From contig CAYQWL010000002.1 in the NCBI GenBank assembly GCA_964421195.1, forward strand, positions 1-64,000: a DNA stretch of 64,000 bases. The letters run 5' to 3'. The translations under genes were made by a program, and so were the position numbers. The DNA comes from UBA9980 sp964421195 (GTDB taxonomy: Bacteria; Muiribacteriota; UBA9980). Below the pieces are notes generated by a model. That model did not search any database. It was not told where the DNA came from and saw only the letters and a program-made list of their open reading frames with translations. Of the stretch, positions 9,277 through 19,135 are shown piece after piece; the stretch's first letter is position 1; each line of letters begins with the position of its first letter.

Positions 9277-10491
9277 TTATTCGCCATAGACTTCTATTTC
9301 AGCAAGCGACACTTTTTTCTTAAAGCCGTATGAATCTTCGACGGCCACTTTTATATAACGCGCCGGGATTTTTTTATCGAGCCTGCCGCAAAGCCGCGAA
9401 TAAGGCCTGACAAACATATCATCGGTTATAAGGTTATAGCTTCCAAGCTCGCGCGCATAATAAAGCGAAATATTGCGAGAATCGAGCTCGCCTGAATTAT
9501 AAACGATTACCGAGTTTATCCTGCGAACCGTGCCAAGATCTATTATTACCCATTTCGGAAACTCATCGCCCGGCGAAGTATAATACGTTTCATTAAAACC
9601 CGATGGCCGCGTAATCCCGTCGGTAAGAACGCCCGGCCGGCAATTATGACTTCTCGCGCTTTCAATATAATTTTTTCCGACAGCATAATTTATTCCGGAT
9701 GCAGGCACCCCTGAATCCACGTCTGTATCCGATAACGATTCAAACGATGGCTTAACTTTTACGCCGGCCTTTGAAGCCGTAAAACTATTATAACGGCTGG
9801 CCGGATTGATAAACACATCGAAAAGGGCGTCGGCTATAAGTTGATGCCCGCGCGCGCCGGGATGTATCATATCAGGCAGAAATAAATTCATAAGCCCGGC
9901 GGCGCCGGCCGCCTCGTTAAAATTTAAAAAATTATCTACTAAATCGACGCGGTTGCGAATAGCGAGTTCTCGCACGGCAAACACGTACGGCATCAGACGG
10001 CGGTTAGTTAAAACCGCTATTTTGTCGCCTGGAAGCGGCGGCGGCGTCATCAAAATAACGGCGGCGCCGGCCGCTCTCAGCCGTTTTATGTAATCATCGA
10101 GCAATGTTTTATATCTTTCGAGCGGCACTTTAGATTTACCGTCGGAGCCGGCGGAGCAATCGTTCGTACCGAACATCACGATCACCACATCGGGTTTTTC
10201 GAGAAATATTTTGTCGAATCGGGACTTCGCGTCTTCTACGGTCTGCCCCGGAACTCCGCCATTGACTATTCTCGCATCTATTTCAGCGGCCGCAAGTTTT
10301 CGTGAAAGCAAAAACCTGAAAGAATCCGAATTAGTGAGCGAATGTGATCCGGTCTGCGCGAAGCCGAACGTTATCGAATCGCCGAAAGCATATATCTTAA
10401 CAGGATTAGCATAACAAACTTCCGGCGCCGATAAAGGTAAAATTATTAAAAATGCGGCAATTAAAAGATAAGCTAATTTTATAAAATTCAT
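9277..10491 (-). CDS. Exported SGNH/GDSL hydrolase with C-terminal discoidin-like domain
   Basis: Predicted extracytoplasmic esterase or carbohydrate deacetylase. Residues 1-28 are a signal peptide. The SGNH core follows: FGDSITFG (block I, nucleophile Ser), GGVPGQTV (block II Gly), MFGTNDCS (block III Asn) and DMIHPGARGH (block V, catalytic Asp and His). Residues about 265-404 resemble an F5/8 type C (discoidin) carbohydrate-binding domain: VLTDGI, WVIIDLG, INSVIVYN, ARYIKV and a closing LAEIEVYG. The fusion suggests the enzyme is held on a glycan it trims. It lies 17 bases after the FN3 protein gene; no Shine-Dalgarno sequence is evident, so coupling is likely. Confidence 0.88.
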   Translation of the reverse strand: MNFIKLAYLLIAAFLIILPLSAPEVCYANPVKIYAFGDSITFGFAQTGSHSLTNSDSFRFLLSRKLAAAEIDARIVNGGVPGQTVEDAKSRFDKIFLEKPDVVIVMFGTNDCSAGSDGKSKVPLERYKTLLDDYIKRLRAAGAAVILMTPPPLPGDKIAVLTNRRLMPYVFAVRELAIRNRVDLVDNFLNFNEAAGAAGLMNLFLPDMIHPGARGHQLIADALFDVFINPASRYNSFTASKAGVKVKPSFESLSDTDVDSGVPASGINYAVGKNYIESARSHNCRPGVLTDGITRPSGFNETYYTSPGDEFPKWVIIDLGTVRRINSVIVYNSGELDSRNISLYYARELGSYNLITDDMFVRPYSRLCGRLDKKIPARYIKVAVEDSYGFKKKVSLAEIEVYGE

Positions 10492-10508
10492 ATTATATGC
10501 ACCCGGGA

Positions 10509-11999
10509 CTATTCATCGTCTTCGTCTTCATCCACGGCTTTCTTTTTATTTTTACGGCTTGATTTAGCCTTTTTCCCCGAAGCGTTAGGCGGCACGCCCA
10601 TCGATTTATTAGAAATAGTGGCAAAACTTCTCCATGAATTACCGGGACCGCTGTTTTCACTATAAGTAGCCGTTCCTTCATCAAAATTAAAACACATAAG
10701 GCCGGTAATAAGATTTTTCTTTTTATCTTTATACATACCCGAAGCGCAAAATGAATTTTCATTATAATTAGAAGGCAGTTCAAGACCGGCGTTCATGAAT
10801 CCGGTGCCGCCCGTTATAGGCTTCACATAAGCCGTTCCATCGGAAGGCGACCACGCAACAAACCAGTGCGCGGTTTCTTCCCAGCAAAATGAAATAACGG
10901 CGCTTTCCGTAAATTTATCGGCCGGCCTGGTTACGTTATCGACATTACGCCATGCCTGCCAGGGCGAAAGTATATTTCGAGTTTTTATATCGATAGTATT
11001 TACAGTTGAATACATCGAACCGTCTTTTTTGTTATAGCTATAAAGGCATACGGCTACGCGTCCTTCACTCGGTTCGCAAAAACTTATATCGACGGCTGTA
11101 TTACCGGCGTCATAATTAGGAAACGGCGTAGCCACCTGGCCCATAGCCACCCAGCTGAACCAATTATTGGTAGCATGATCATAAAAAGCGATATATACCG
11201 TTCCATCTTTGATATTAACGGAGCTGATCGCCAGAAAATTAATATTCGAAGCAAATCCTATGTAAGTATCGCCGCCGGCAGCCAATTCAGGCGCCGCGCC
11301 GCCGGCTTTAGCGGTAACCAGCATCGATTTTTCCGATTTTTCACTGCCTGAAACGGCTTCTATATAGTAATTATAGCTTTTACCGGGTTCGACATCGGTA
11401 TCGATATATTTAAGCCCCGGTATTTTTTTCAACACGGCTATTTTTTTAAATTTATCACTTTCGAAACCGTCGCCAGCCGAACGATATACATTAAAAGAAT
11501 GCTTTGAAAGATTATATTCGCCTTCCCAGCTCAATTTTATGCCCTGCTCTTTTTTACTGAATTCCGCTTCGAGATTTTCAGGCGCCTGTAAAACGGCCGT
11601 TTTTTTACCGGACGAAGTTTTTTTACCATTAGCGGTTGAAGCCGCGGTAGTTTTAGCGGTTATATCCACCGCGTTCGAAGCGCCGGATTTTTTATTATCC
11701 GCGCCGCGCGCCACTACCCGATAGCTGTATTTTTTATTTTTTTCAACGTCCGAATCGACAAAACGCCCGTTATTACCAGAAACATAACCTACGCTTATAA
11801 AACTGCCGCCGTCAAGAGCGCGTTCCACATGATAACCGGTAGCGCCAGTTACAGTGTTCCATTTAAGCTCGATCGATTTCCCTTTATAAACGGCTTTTAA
11901 ATTAGACGGCGCGTCCGCGCAATATCCCGCGGATGAAAATAACGCCAGAAGTAACGTCATAACAATAATCACATAAAATACACCCTGAATTTTTTTCAT
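10509..11999 (-). CDS. Secreted protein with two fibronectin type III domains
   Basis: I start it at the ATG at 11999 because a GAGGTG ribosome site lies just upstream and the signal peptide (MKKIQGVF through the GYCA cleavage site) follows; an in-frame ATG at 12083 would add 28 non-signal residues. Mature protein: two FN3 domains (first SNLKAVYKGKSIELKW to about residue 110; second ENLEAEFSKKEQGIKLSW to about residue 230), joined by a Thr/Ala/Lys-rich linker. A C-terminal region of about 220 residues with repeated short strands (VYIAFYD, RVAVCLYSYN) resembles a beta-propeller. It ends in a Lys-rich then acidic tail (DEDEDDE). Function unknown; likely cell-surface. Confidence 0.82.
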   Translation of the reverse strand: MKKIQGVFYVIIVMTLLLALFSSAGYCADAPSNLKAVYKGKSIELKWNTVTGATGYHVERALDGGSFISVGYVSGNNGRFVDSDVEKNKKYSYRVVARGADNKKSGASNAVDITAKTTAASTANGKKTSSGKKTAVLQAPENLEAEFSKKEQGIKLSWEGEYNLSKHSFNVYRSAGDGFESDKFKKIAVLKKIPGLKYIDTDVEPGKSYNYYIEAVSGSEKSEKSMLVTAKAGGAAPELAAGGDTYIGFASNINFLAISSVNIKDGTVYIAFYDHATNNWFSWVAMGQVATPFPNYDAGNTAVDISFCEPSEGRVAVCLYSYNKKDGSMYSTVNTIDIKTRNILSPWQAWRNVDNVTRPADKFTESAVISFCWEETAHWFVAWSPSDGTAYVKPITGGTGFMNAGLELPSNYNENSFCASGMYKDKKKNLITGLMCFNFDEGTATYSENSGPGNSWRSFATISNKSMGVPPNASGKKAKSSRKNKKKAVDEDEDDE

Positions 12000-12151
12000 G
12001 TCCGTACACCTCAACCTCGATAAAATTAAATTAAATAAATTTAACGACGCCTGAATATTACTTATTTTATTATAGTTACTCAAACGGCCGCATACCTATA
12101 TATACATTAAAATCCGTTGTAAGTCAAGATAAAAAAGATATTAAAAAGGCG

Positions 12152-13817
12152 TTAATATTCTTCCTTGACGTTATTATAATATTTATAATCATGATCCTGA
12201 GTAAATTTAAACGAATCGAATTCAGCGTAAAATTCCGAAAAAGTTTTATAATTCGAAGGATTATTATTCGCCCAGGTAACATCCAGTTTCTTCCATGAGC
12301 CGTCAAGATAAATTAAATTCCACTGATGACCATAGCCATTCGAATCATCGCCGGATTTTCTTTTGACCGGCATGCCGCAGGAACGGCACATGGCGGCAAA
12401 TAATTCGGCATAATCATTGCACACGCCCCTGCGTCTTATTAAAAAATGAGACGGCATAAATACAGAATTCCAGCTACTTTCAAGATAACCCGGAAAGATC
12501 GTATCATAAGTGTCGTAAGTAAAAGCGCCGGCAGAATCGCCAAAAACTAAAAACTCATATATTTTTTTCACCTTTTCAATATCGGAATTAAGCCCGGCCG
12601 TAAGATAAGCCGCATAATCCCGGACGAATTTATTGCCGCAATTAACATCTCGCGAAGGCAATAGATAAATTAAATCCGAAGGCACGGCTTCGGTGCAGCT
12701 TACCTCAAAAACCAGGGTGCTCGAATTTTCATTTACCGCCGTAAACATGGGAGCGCGAGGATAAAGAGTATCATTTTTCGCGCGGTAAGTATATATTTTA
12801 AAATCGCCCGGTTCGGTAAAATATATATATCCGTCAAATCTATTCTGCGAATCTACCGGAATCGAATAAGAATTAACCGTAGTAACCACGCCGCCGGACG
12901 ATTTAGTAACGCTGAATAAAACGCCGTGATAAAAACGATCTGTATATCCGGCATTAAGCGGTCTGGCGGAACCGGATATACGCATATACCGTTTGACCGT
13001 CTGATAACGCTTTATATTATCGTCAAGCTGTATGTCGCTTTCGTCCTTAGAACCCGTGAAATAATAAACGCTCCCGGACGGCGCGGGTGACGATTGCACT
13101 CCGCCCGAAACCGTGAGTATTTCCGGTATTATAATATCCGTATAAGCGTCCGACTGCGACGGCTGCGATACAGGAAGCGTATGCGGGCCAAAAGCGACGA
13201 CGCCCGCGCCGCTGATAGTAAAATCCGTATCTTCGGTTATATTAATAAAGTAAGATCCGCCGCGAGTTAAAACCGGGTCTATGCCTTCAAGCGCGCAGGG
13301 CGTGCCGGCCGAATCGGTTACAACCGAAAAAAAAGTACCGGCCGATACATTCCATTTATATATCCCTTTAATTATATCATACTTTTTCATTAAGTCAGAA
13401 AAAGTAATTTTTTCAACTTCCGGCGATACGCCTATTAAATTAAATCCGGCTTTAAGTGAAACCGCGGAAATTTCAGCTACGGCCGCGCCTGAAACGACTA
13501 TACTGGCGTCTGCCAGCGATTTAACGATATAACCTTTGCCCGCGCTCAGCGCCGAAAGCGTCCCTTCTGAAAGACTTAAAAACGCGCCGGCGGACGGGCT
13601 GTAAAAAAATATATCTTCGATAATAAGTATATTATCCTGACGAAGTTTCGACGCGGAAGAATCAGAAGGCGCGATTGTAAAGCTAATAAAATTAAAGCCC
13701 TCCTTTAAAGACACCGTTTGTTCGGCGGCCATAATATCAGANNNNNNNNNNCGGTAAAACCGCGCCGATTAAAATAAAATAAAAAATTATCATAACATTA
13801 ATAATTTGTTTTTTCAT
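12152..13817 (-). CDS. Exported transglutaminase-like protein with N-terminal GFN module (contains assembly gap)
   Basis: The gene is interrupted near its start by 10 N. An ATG at 13817, behind a GGGGAGATG ribosome site, opens a hydrophobic signal peptide (MKKQIINVMIIFYFILIG) that runs into the gap; the frame resumes after it, so the frame offset reflects an arbitrary gap length. After the gap two related half-repeats follow (LKEGFNFISF and LKAGFNLIGV, each with a later GKGY or GGSY segment), shared with the protein at 27198. The C-terminal region is a transglutaminase-like domain: RRRGVCNDYAEL (catalytic Cys), GYGHQWN (His) and KKLDVTWAN (Asp). Such domains act as proteases, peptide ligases or inactive binding modules. 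Confidence 0.8.
13742..13751. other. Assembly gap (10 N)
   Basis: Ten N inside the signal-peptide region of the transglutaminase-like gene. True length unknown; the reading frames on the two sides differ by one base if it is taken as exactly 10. Confidence 0.95.
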
Positions 13818-14005
13818 ACCATCTCCCCGTCATTTTATAAATTTAAATAAATATTCAATATCAAGAATATGTTTATACGCTATGTTGAATTTTATATCAT
13901 AGTATCATAAAAATAAATATGCGTCAACTTTAAATTTACGCAGCGCCAAATTTGTGCGGTTTAAATAACGCGGCTAATTTTTCTATAAAATTACAGGCCG
14001 ACAAT

Positions 14006-14042
14006 TAAAAAAACGGAACGTTATTAAGCGTCCCGTTTTTTT
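14006..14042 (-). terminator. Rho-independent terminator after the SLH porin gene
   Basis: Hairpin with arms AAAACGGGACG and CGTTCCGTTTT (one mismatch), 8-base loop, flanked by A and T runs. It lies about 70 bases downstream of the porin stop codon. Confidence 0.8.
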
Positions 14043-14112
14043 AATTTGATTTCCAGCCGGCCGCGGTTTTTAAATACGCGCGGCGGGCTTATAATAACCG
14101 GCTATATCCGGA

Positions 14113-15750
14113 TTAGAATTTAACGTTGAGGTCTAAACGGACCTGATCGTAATCGGCGGGACCGTTGCCTGCGCCAAGAGCTGCATAATCAGTGTCACCG
14201 GTTTTAAATTTAGTGGTTCTGTAACGAAGTTTAAACGCGGTGTTTTCTCTATACTGATAAGTCGAAACGAGCTGAGTGGTATTCTGGTCAAAATTACCGG
14301 TAAGAGTGCCGGCCGCATTAAGTTTTTCTTTACCCTTCAAATCTTCATACCATAAATCGAGGTTTAATTTTTCAGTAGCTTTATAACCTACTATAAAACT
14401 TGCGATTTTAGAGTTATTATGATTATCGGCGATGCCGAAACCGTTTCTGGTGCACATTGCTACGTAAGGAGCGTTATCCGAATAAGGCTGATCGGTATAA
14501 TCATCGTTAGCCGACAGTATTCTAAAGTCTTTTTCGCGTTCCTGATACATTAAAGTCAAATCCCATGTAGGATTAACGGTCCATTCCGCGCCGAGTTTAA
14601 AGCCTTTGCCTTTCCATTTAGCCGCCGCTAAAGCGAACGGATTGGCCGCATAAAGGTCTTTGTCTTTTGAAGGGCTCTGATCGGCATATTCTAAGAAAGC
14701 CACTACGCTTTTACCGATTTTACCATCTAAAGTAAGGCCGGCTACATTCATCGAGTTATAAGCCATACCGGTGCCGTTTACTCTTGCGAAAGCGTTAGTT
14801 TTATTCATATAATATGCGCCGGCCGATACATGATTCCATGAATGATCAACGGTAAACAACTTGGTGTCGATGCCGTCGTTAGCCGAAGCAGCCGCGCCGG
14901 CTACAGGAACTAAACCTCTTGTATCAAAACCGCCGAGGCTGAAATGAGTGCCGCGATAATGTTTTTTAAGCATGATACCATCGACTTCGTTATCGAAGAT
15001 GAAAGCTTTGCCAACGGTAAGCGTCATACGGCCGATTCTCATATTATCTACTATAGTGCCGCCGAAATTTTTAATATCGATATAGCCTAAATAAAGGTCG
15101 CGGTTGGTATCGCCGGTAGTAACATTATTACCGCCGTTTACAGGGTTATTCTGAACGCCAAAGCCATGAATGGTCGAATCCTGTAATGAAATAAACGCCG
15201 TTACATTATCATCGATATTGCCTTTAATATTCATACGCATTCTATTAACGAATCTGGAATTGCCGCGATCGGCAACGCCCGCGTTCAGGCTTTTGTATTT
15301 ATTTTCTTCGAATCTAATACGGTCTTCAATAGTCAGTTTAATCTTGCCGAGGCCGCCTTTTTTAAGCATATCGACATCTGATTTTAAAACATCGACATCG
15401 TTGCGTACGACTTTAACTTCTTCTTCGAGGGCCTGAACTTTTACGCCAAGAAGCGCAAGTTCATCGGCGAATTCAACCGTAAGTTTTTGAAGCGTATCAA
15501 AATCGGCTCCGCCGAATTTTTTGTCGATCAAACGAGCTACCATTAAAGCCATCTCATATCTGGTCATAGCCTTGGCGCCTTTGAACTTACCATCGGCATA
15601 ACCTTCGAGCAAACCTTTAGCCGCGAGGCTATGAACGGCTTCATAAGCCCAATGGCTCTTCGGCACATCTGAAAACGGGCCGGCGAAAGCCGAACCGAAC
15701 GAAGCGGCCAGAAATACCGCTGCTACTAAAATTAATAAACTCTTCTTCAT
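14113..15750 (-). CDS. SLH-domain outer-membrane porin (OmpM/SomA-like)
   Basis: Start chosen at 15750, 7 bases after an AAGGAGG ribosome site; the signal peptide (MKKSLLILVAAVFLAASF to the AFA site) follows. The mature protein begins with one SLH domain (FSDVPKSHWAYEAV, LLEGYADGKF, MTRYEMALMVARL), expected to bind a pyruvylated or otherwise modified peptidoglycan-linked polymer. Next is a heptad coiled coil (LQKLTVEF to LKSDVDMLKK). Then about 400 residues of alternating, aromatic-ended strands form a beta-barrel, ending in LNVKF, a C-terminal Phe as recognised by the BAM machinery. This order matches OmpM of Negativicutes, SomA of cyanobacteria and Thermus porins, which tether the outer membrane to the wall. 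Strong ribosome site and own terminator suggest high expression. Confidence 0.92.
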   Translation of the reverse strand: MKKSLLILVAAVFLAASFGSAFAGPFSDVPKSHWAYEAVHSLAAKGLLEGYADGKFKGAKAMTRYEMALMVARLIDKKFGGADFDTLQKLTVEFADELALLGVKVQALEEEVKVVRNDVDVLKSDVDMLKKGGLGKIKLTIEDRIRFEENKYKSLNAGVADRGNSRFVNRMRMNIKGNIDDNVTAFISLQDSTIHGFGVQNNPVNGGNNVTTGDTNRDLYLGYIDIKNFGGTIVDNMRIGRMTLTVGKAFIFDNEVDGIMLKKHYRGTHFSLGGFDTRGLVPVAGAAASANDGIDTKLFTVDHSWNHVSAGAYYMNKTNAFARVNGTGMAYNSMNVAGLTLDGKIGKSVVAFLEYADQSPSKDKDLYAANPFALAAAKWKGKGFKLGAEWTVNPTWDLTLMYQEREKDFRILSANDDYTDQPYSDNAPYVAMCTRNGFGIADNHNNSKIASFIVGYKATEKLNLDLWYEDLKGKEKLNAAGTLTGNFDQNTTQLVSTYQYRENTAFKLRYRTTKFKTGDTDYAALGAGNGPADYDQVRLDLNVKF

Positions 15751-16408
15751 TGTAATCCTCCTTAGTGATTTAAAACGCAAATACTTCGATCACGACAGGC
15801 AAATTAACGCCGCGGGGGATTTAAATCTCTCATAAAGCTTCCATAGTTACCTTTATATTTAATTTAAAACCGCGCAGCCCTTTTTCGCAGGACGTATAAC
15901 GCGCATTCGCGTTTATTAACTTTAAAGGCCGTTTAAAACATCAGAACTGCATCCGTGTCACTAAGAAAATTTCACCTCCTTCTTTTCACGAAAGCGTTCC
16001 TTGAATGTTTTGGGGAACTTTAAATTTAATAATATAAACATTTTAAAAAAACACATTTATTCAACCGTCAATATATCTTCGGCAAAAAATTTATTTATTT
16101 AATAAAAAACTTCAACTTAACGAAATAATTTTAACAATTATTTCATTAAGCGCGGTAGGGCATTATATAAAAATTTTATTTTTCTTTCGTTGGTTCCGAT
16201 TAAAATCGTTCTCATCTTTATCCGTACTTATCATCGCACTGTAATTTAATTCAATGCGATCAAACTTACAGGCTTACTTTTAATTATAAATTAAACACCA
16301 ATTGTAAATTACATACATTAACTCTTCTATTAATCGACATTTTTTAAAAATATTTAACATTGATTTTTATTATTGCTTTTTTATGAGCATCATATTATAA
16401 TATCGTTT
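15751..16408. other. 658-base spacer between porin and Crp/Fnr genes
   Basis: A+T-rich. It holds the promoter of the plus-strand Crp/Fnr gene (16373-16401) and a long upstream region of the porin. On the minus strand an AAGGAGGTG stretch near 15985 and tiny frames such as ATG GAA GCT TTA TGA near 15840 resemble leader-peptide starts, but none is longer than a few codons. No other gene is seen. Confidence 0.6.
16373..16401 (+). promoter_or_regulatory. Promoter of the Crp/Fnr-family gene
   Basis: TTGCTT (16373-16378), 17-base spacer, perfect TATAAT (16396-16401), then 7 bases to the ATG at 16409. The TTG that could be read as an alternative start codon is in fact the -35 box. A leaderless message is predicted. 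Confidence 0.75.
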
Positions 16409-17164
16409 ATGAACGAAAAACTTAGAAATGAATTATTAGAAGGGCTTTTAAATTCACAGCTTTTCATGAATATGGAAAAAAATACACTTTCGGAATTTTG
16501 CTCTATAACCAGATTACGATTTACCAGGGCAGACGAGCAAATATTCTCAGACGGCGAAAAAGCCGAAGGCTTTTATATCATTAAAAAAGGGAAAGTAAAA
16601 ATATATAAGTTATCAGCCGCCGGTAAAATTCATATAATACATATATTTGGGCCCGGAAGCCCTTTCGGCGAAGCGGCGGTATTTATGCAAAACCGCTTTC
16701 CAGCCTATGCCGCAGCAATAACAGACTGCGACCTCATTTATATAAAATTCGATGATTTTTTAAAACACCTGAAAAAAGACCCTCAATTCGNNNNNNNNNN
16801 AAATATTATAGCAACATTATGCATCCGGCTAAAAACATTTTTAAACGCCATTGAGGAATTATCATTAAATGAAGTATCCACGCGTTTAGCTAAATATCTT
16901 ATACAGCTTGCAACCCCAAACAATACGGCACATAAAAACAATTTAGCAACCACGGCCTTAAAAAACGCCATCATTGATTCAAATACAGACACCGCCATGA
17001 TCACTCTCAACATAAAAAAAAACATTCTGGCCGGCCAGCTTGGAACTATCCCTGAAACTCTTTCACGCACTTTCTCGAAATTAAAAAAGCAGGGCATTAT
17101 TCAAATTAACGGTAAAACTATAACTATTTTAAGCCTGAAAAAACTCAGTTCGCTGTTCTTATGA
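16409..17164 (+). CDS. Crp/Fnr-family transcription regulator (contains assembly gap)
   Basis: Predicted dimeric regulator with an N-terminal cyclic-nucleotide-binding-type beta-roll (FSDGEKAEGFYIIKKGKVKI, then GPGSPFGEAAVF with the FGE of the phosphate-binding cassette, then PAYAAAITDCDL). A dimer helix follows, interrupted by the 10-N gap. The C-terminal winged helix-turn-helix has LAGQLGTIPETLSRTFSKLKKQGII as recognition region. No N-terminal Cys cluster of the FNR type is present, so an iron-sulfur oxygen sensor is unlikely. Both sides of the gap are in the same frame. I prefer the ATG at 16409 because of promoter position; no Shine-Dalgarno sequence is present. Ligand and targets are unknown. 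Confidence 0.87.
   Translation: MNEKLRNELLEGLLNSQLFMNMEKNTLSEFCSITRLRFTRADEQIFSDGEKAEGFYIIKKGKVKIYKLSAAGKIHIIHIFGPGSPFGEAAVFMQNRFPAYAAAITDCDLIYIKFDDFLKHLKKDPQFXXXXNIIATLCIRLKTFLNAIEELSLNEVSTRLAKYLIQLATPNNTAHKNNLATTALKNAIIDSNTDTAMITLNIKKNILAGQLGTIPETLSRTFSKLKKQGIIQINGKTITILSLKKLSSLFL
16791..16800. other. Assembly gap (10 N)
   Basis: Ten N inside the dimer-helix region of the Crp/Fnr-family gene. The frame is the same on both sides, so the missing length is consistent with 10 bases plus or minus a multiple of three. Confidence 0.95.
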
Positions 17165-17205
17165 ATATTACATAAAAAAACGATATTGATTATATCTATA
17201 AATGC

Positions 17206-17234
17206 TTGACAAAATCCTGTCATTCTGTTATTTT
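17206..17234 (+). promoter_or_regulatory. Promoter with long leader for the lipoprotein esterase
   Basis: TTGACA (17206-17211), 17-base spacer, TATTTT (17229-17234). The ATG is at 17481, so the untranslated leader would be about 240 bases. The spacer 17165-17480 shows no gene and no strong hairpin that I can see. Confidence 0.65.
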
Positions 17235-17480
17235 AATTCCCGTCCGTTTCATCGAGCTATAAAACATTGCAGCTTTAATTTTTTAAAATCGCTTTGCCGT
17301 AAACATTTTCAATAAACCGTCATTATCCGAATTTTATTGCGGCAGTTGTAATATACATTTTAACAATCACTAAATTATATAAGCAAACGTTAATTACATA
17401 ATAATCGTCAGCACATCAATAATCATTTACAAAACAAATACAAAGCATAAAAACATTTTAATTAAAGAGAGGAAACATTT

Positions 17481-19019
17481 ATGAGTAAAAACCGGGCTAA
17501 TTTTAAAATCACCTCAAAATTATTTTTTTTAATTTTATTCACCGCCGCAATTGTATTTACAGGCTGCTCAAGCGATAGCATCAACAACGCCACGCCCGCA
17601 AAGGTAATTTATACCGACGCTAAAGCCATAGACGCTTCAGGCGGCTCCTTCAGTTCACCCGCGCATAAAATAGGCATAGAAATAACGCCTTCCACATTTT
17701 ACCAGCAATCACAGGTAAGCCTGGAAGTGCTGGATATGCAACATTCAGACGTTCAAAAAGACGGATTTTTTTATTCACCAAACGGCGTCAATTTCACATT
17801 CGAGCCCGCTTCGCTTGACGGCATCGGCCGCGCAGCCAATTCTTCCGCTATACGTGAAATCAGGACGCGGCTGCCATATGCAGGCGTTTATAACGAAGAG
17901 CATCCTCCGCTTTTTATCGCCATGAATCAAAACGGCCTGTTTATCCCCGTGGATTATGTGACCGATACCGTTTCTGCCACATTGATCGGGCTCATCGACA
18001 CCATGGAAATAAATACGTTAATGGAAGACACTGCCGGAAAGCTCATTTTAAAATTATTCACCGCAAACCTTAACGCTACGCAAGACGCATCAGGCGCCAT
18101 ATCCGCATCAATCAAAATATTCAGCCGCGCGCACAATAAATTTGAGGCGGCGCCGATACCTTCGCTTGCCGGAAAACGAATAGCGCTCGTAGTTCACGGC
18201 ATAACCAGCAATTTAGACCAATCAAAAGCTATGGGCGAATTTTTGGCGACTTTCAAAAAAAACGGCGCCCTTTACTACGATCAGGTAATCGGTTTTGAAT
18301 ATTCATCTAACGCCCGCATTTCCGAACTCGGAGCCAGAATGGCTGCCACGGCTTATCCTCACGTCGCATCCTGCGCCCAGCTTGATATATTCGCCCACAG
18401 CATGGGCAATCTTGTAGCGCGTTACGCCATGACCACACAGAACGTCGAAAAAGTGCCAAACCGGTTAAACATGGTCAAACATTATGTGGCGCTCGGCGGG
18501 CCACACGAAGGCGTGCCGCTGGTAACTCTTTCCGGGTTTAAATTTTTCGATATGATGGCTTATATATTCGGAGTTGATACCATCTATTGCGTTTACGACT
18601 TACTTACCTATGTCGATCAGCTTGAGCCATACACCGCCTTTTTAAGAGATTTAAACGATTTTTCAAAAAACGGCGGCGTTGGCCCCGAATATAAAACCCT
18701 GCGCGTTTACTCAATGACCGGCCAGACTTATTCAAATTATAAAATGGCGGGAATCATTCCGGCCGGAAAAATATTTAATTACATGTATAAAAACGCCGTC
18801 GCAAACTCGAAAAAAACTCTGGTTTATAAAATAGATGGGATAGTCGCCGATTACAGCGCCGGCAGCACCACCCAGAAAAATCTCGAAAAGCTTTCCGAAT
18901 ACCACAAAAATACGCCGGCGGCGGCCATTATTTTCCCGGAGCTCAATCACGGCGAACTTTTCAGCAGTTTAAAATCTTTAAATCAGATAAGCGATTGGCT
19001 TAACAATTACTGGGATTAA
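17481..19019 (+). CDS. Lipoprotein alpha/beta-hydrolase (lipase/esterase, PGAP1/DUF676-like)
   Basis: Predicted membrane-anchored esterase or lipase outside the cytoplasm. The N terminus is a type II signal peptide: basic MSKNRANFK, hydrophobic core, lipobox FTGC with the lipidated Cys near residue 29. After about 200 residues without recognisable motifs, the hydrolase core begins with IALVVHGITSN (oxyanion-hole strand), then DIFAHSMGNLVARYAM with the nucleophile Ser in AHSMG, and VALGGPHEG. The likely catalytic His is in the closing LNHGELF segment. This order fits the DUF676/PGAP1-like serine hydrolases. An AGAGAGGA ribosome site precedes the ATG. Substrate unknown. Confidence 0.85.
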   Translation: MSKNRANFKITSKLFFLILFTAAIVFTGCSSDSINNATPAKVIYTDAKAIDASGGSFSSPAHKIGIEITPSTFYQQSQVSLEVLDMQHSDVQKDGFFYSPNGVNFTFEPASLDGIGRAANSSAIREIRTRLPYAGVYNEEHPPLFIAMNQNGLFIPVDYVTDTVSATLIGLIDTMEINTLMEDTAGKLILKLFTANLNATQDASGAISASIKIFSRAHNKFEAAPIPSLAGKRIALVVHGITSNLDQSKAMGEFLATFKKNGALYYDQVIGFEYSSNARISELGARMAATAYPHVASCAQLDIFAHSMGNLVARYAMTTQNVEKVPNRLNMVKHYVALGGPHEGVPLVTLSGFKFFDMMAYIFGVDTIYCVYDLLTYVDQLEPYTAFLRDLNDFSKNGGVGPEYKTLRVYSMTGQTYSNYKMAGIIPAGKIFNYMYKNAVANSKKTLVYKIDGIVADYSAGSTTQKNLEKLSEYHKNTPAAAIIFPELNHGELFSSLKSLNQISDWLNNYWD

Positions 19020-19135
19020 AAAACATGGCGACTGCGTTTTTAATTCAAGCCGCCATATGGCTTCTTCCGACAATTAAACAATTATAGCAACCAAGCATAA
19101 AATATAAAAAATATTAAATATTAAAGGAACCCGCG

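Noticed and set aside
15830..15995. Tiny minus-strand frames with ribosome-like sites in the porin leader
   Set aside because: Four codons or fewer; cannot be told from chance.
19020..19070. Imperfect ATGGCG/CGCCAT repeat after the esterase gene
   Set aside because: Six-base stem with a long loop and a weak T run; too poor to call.
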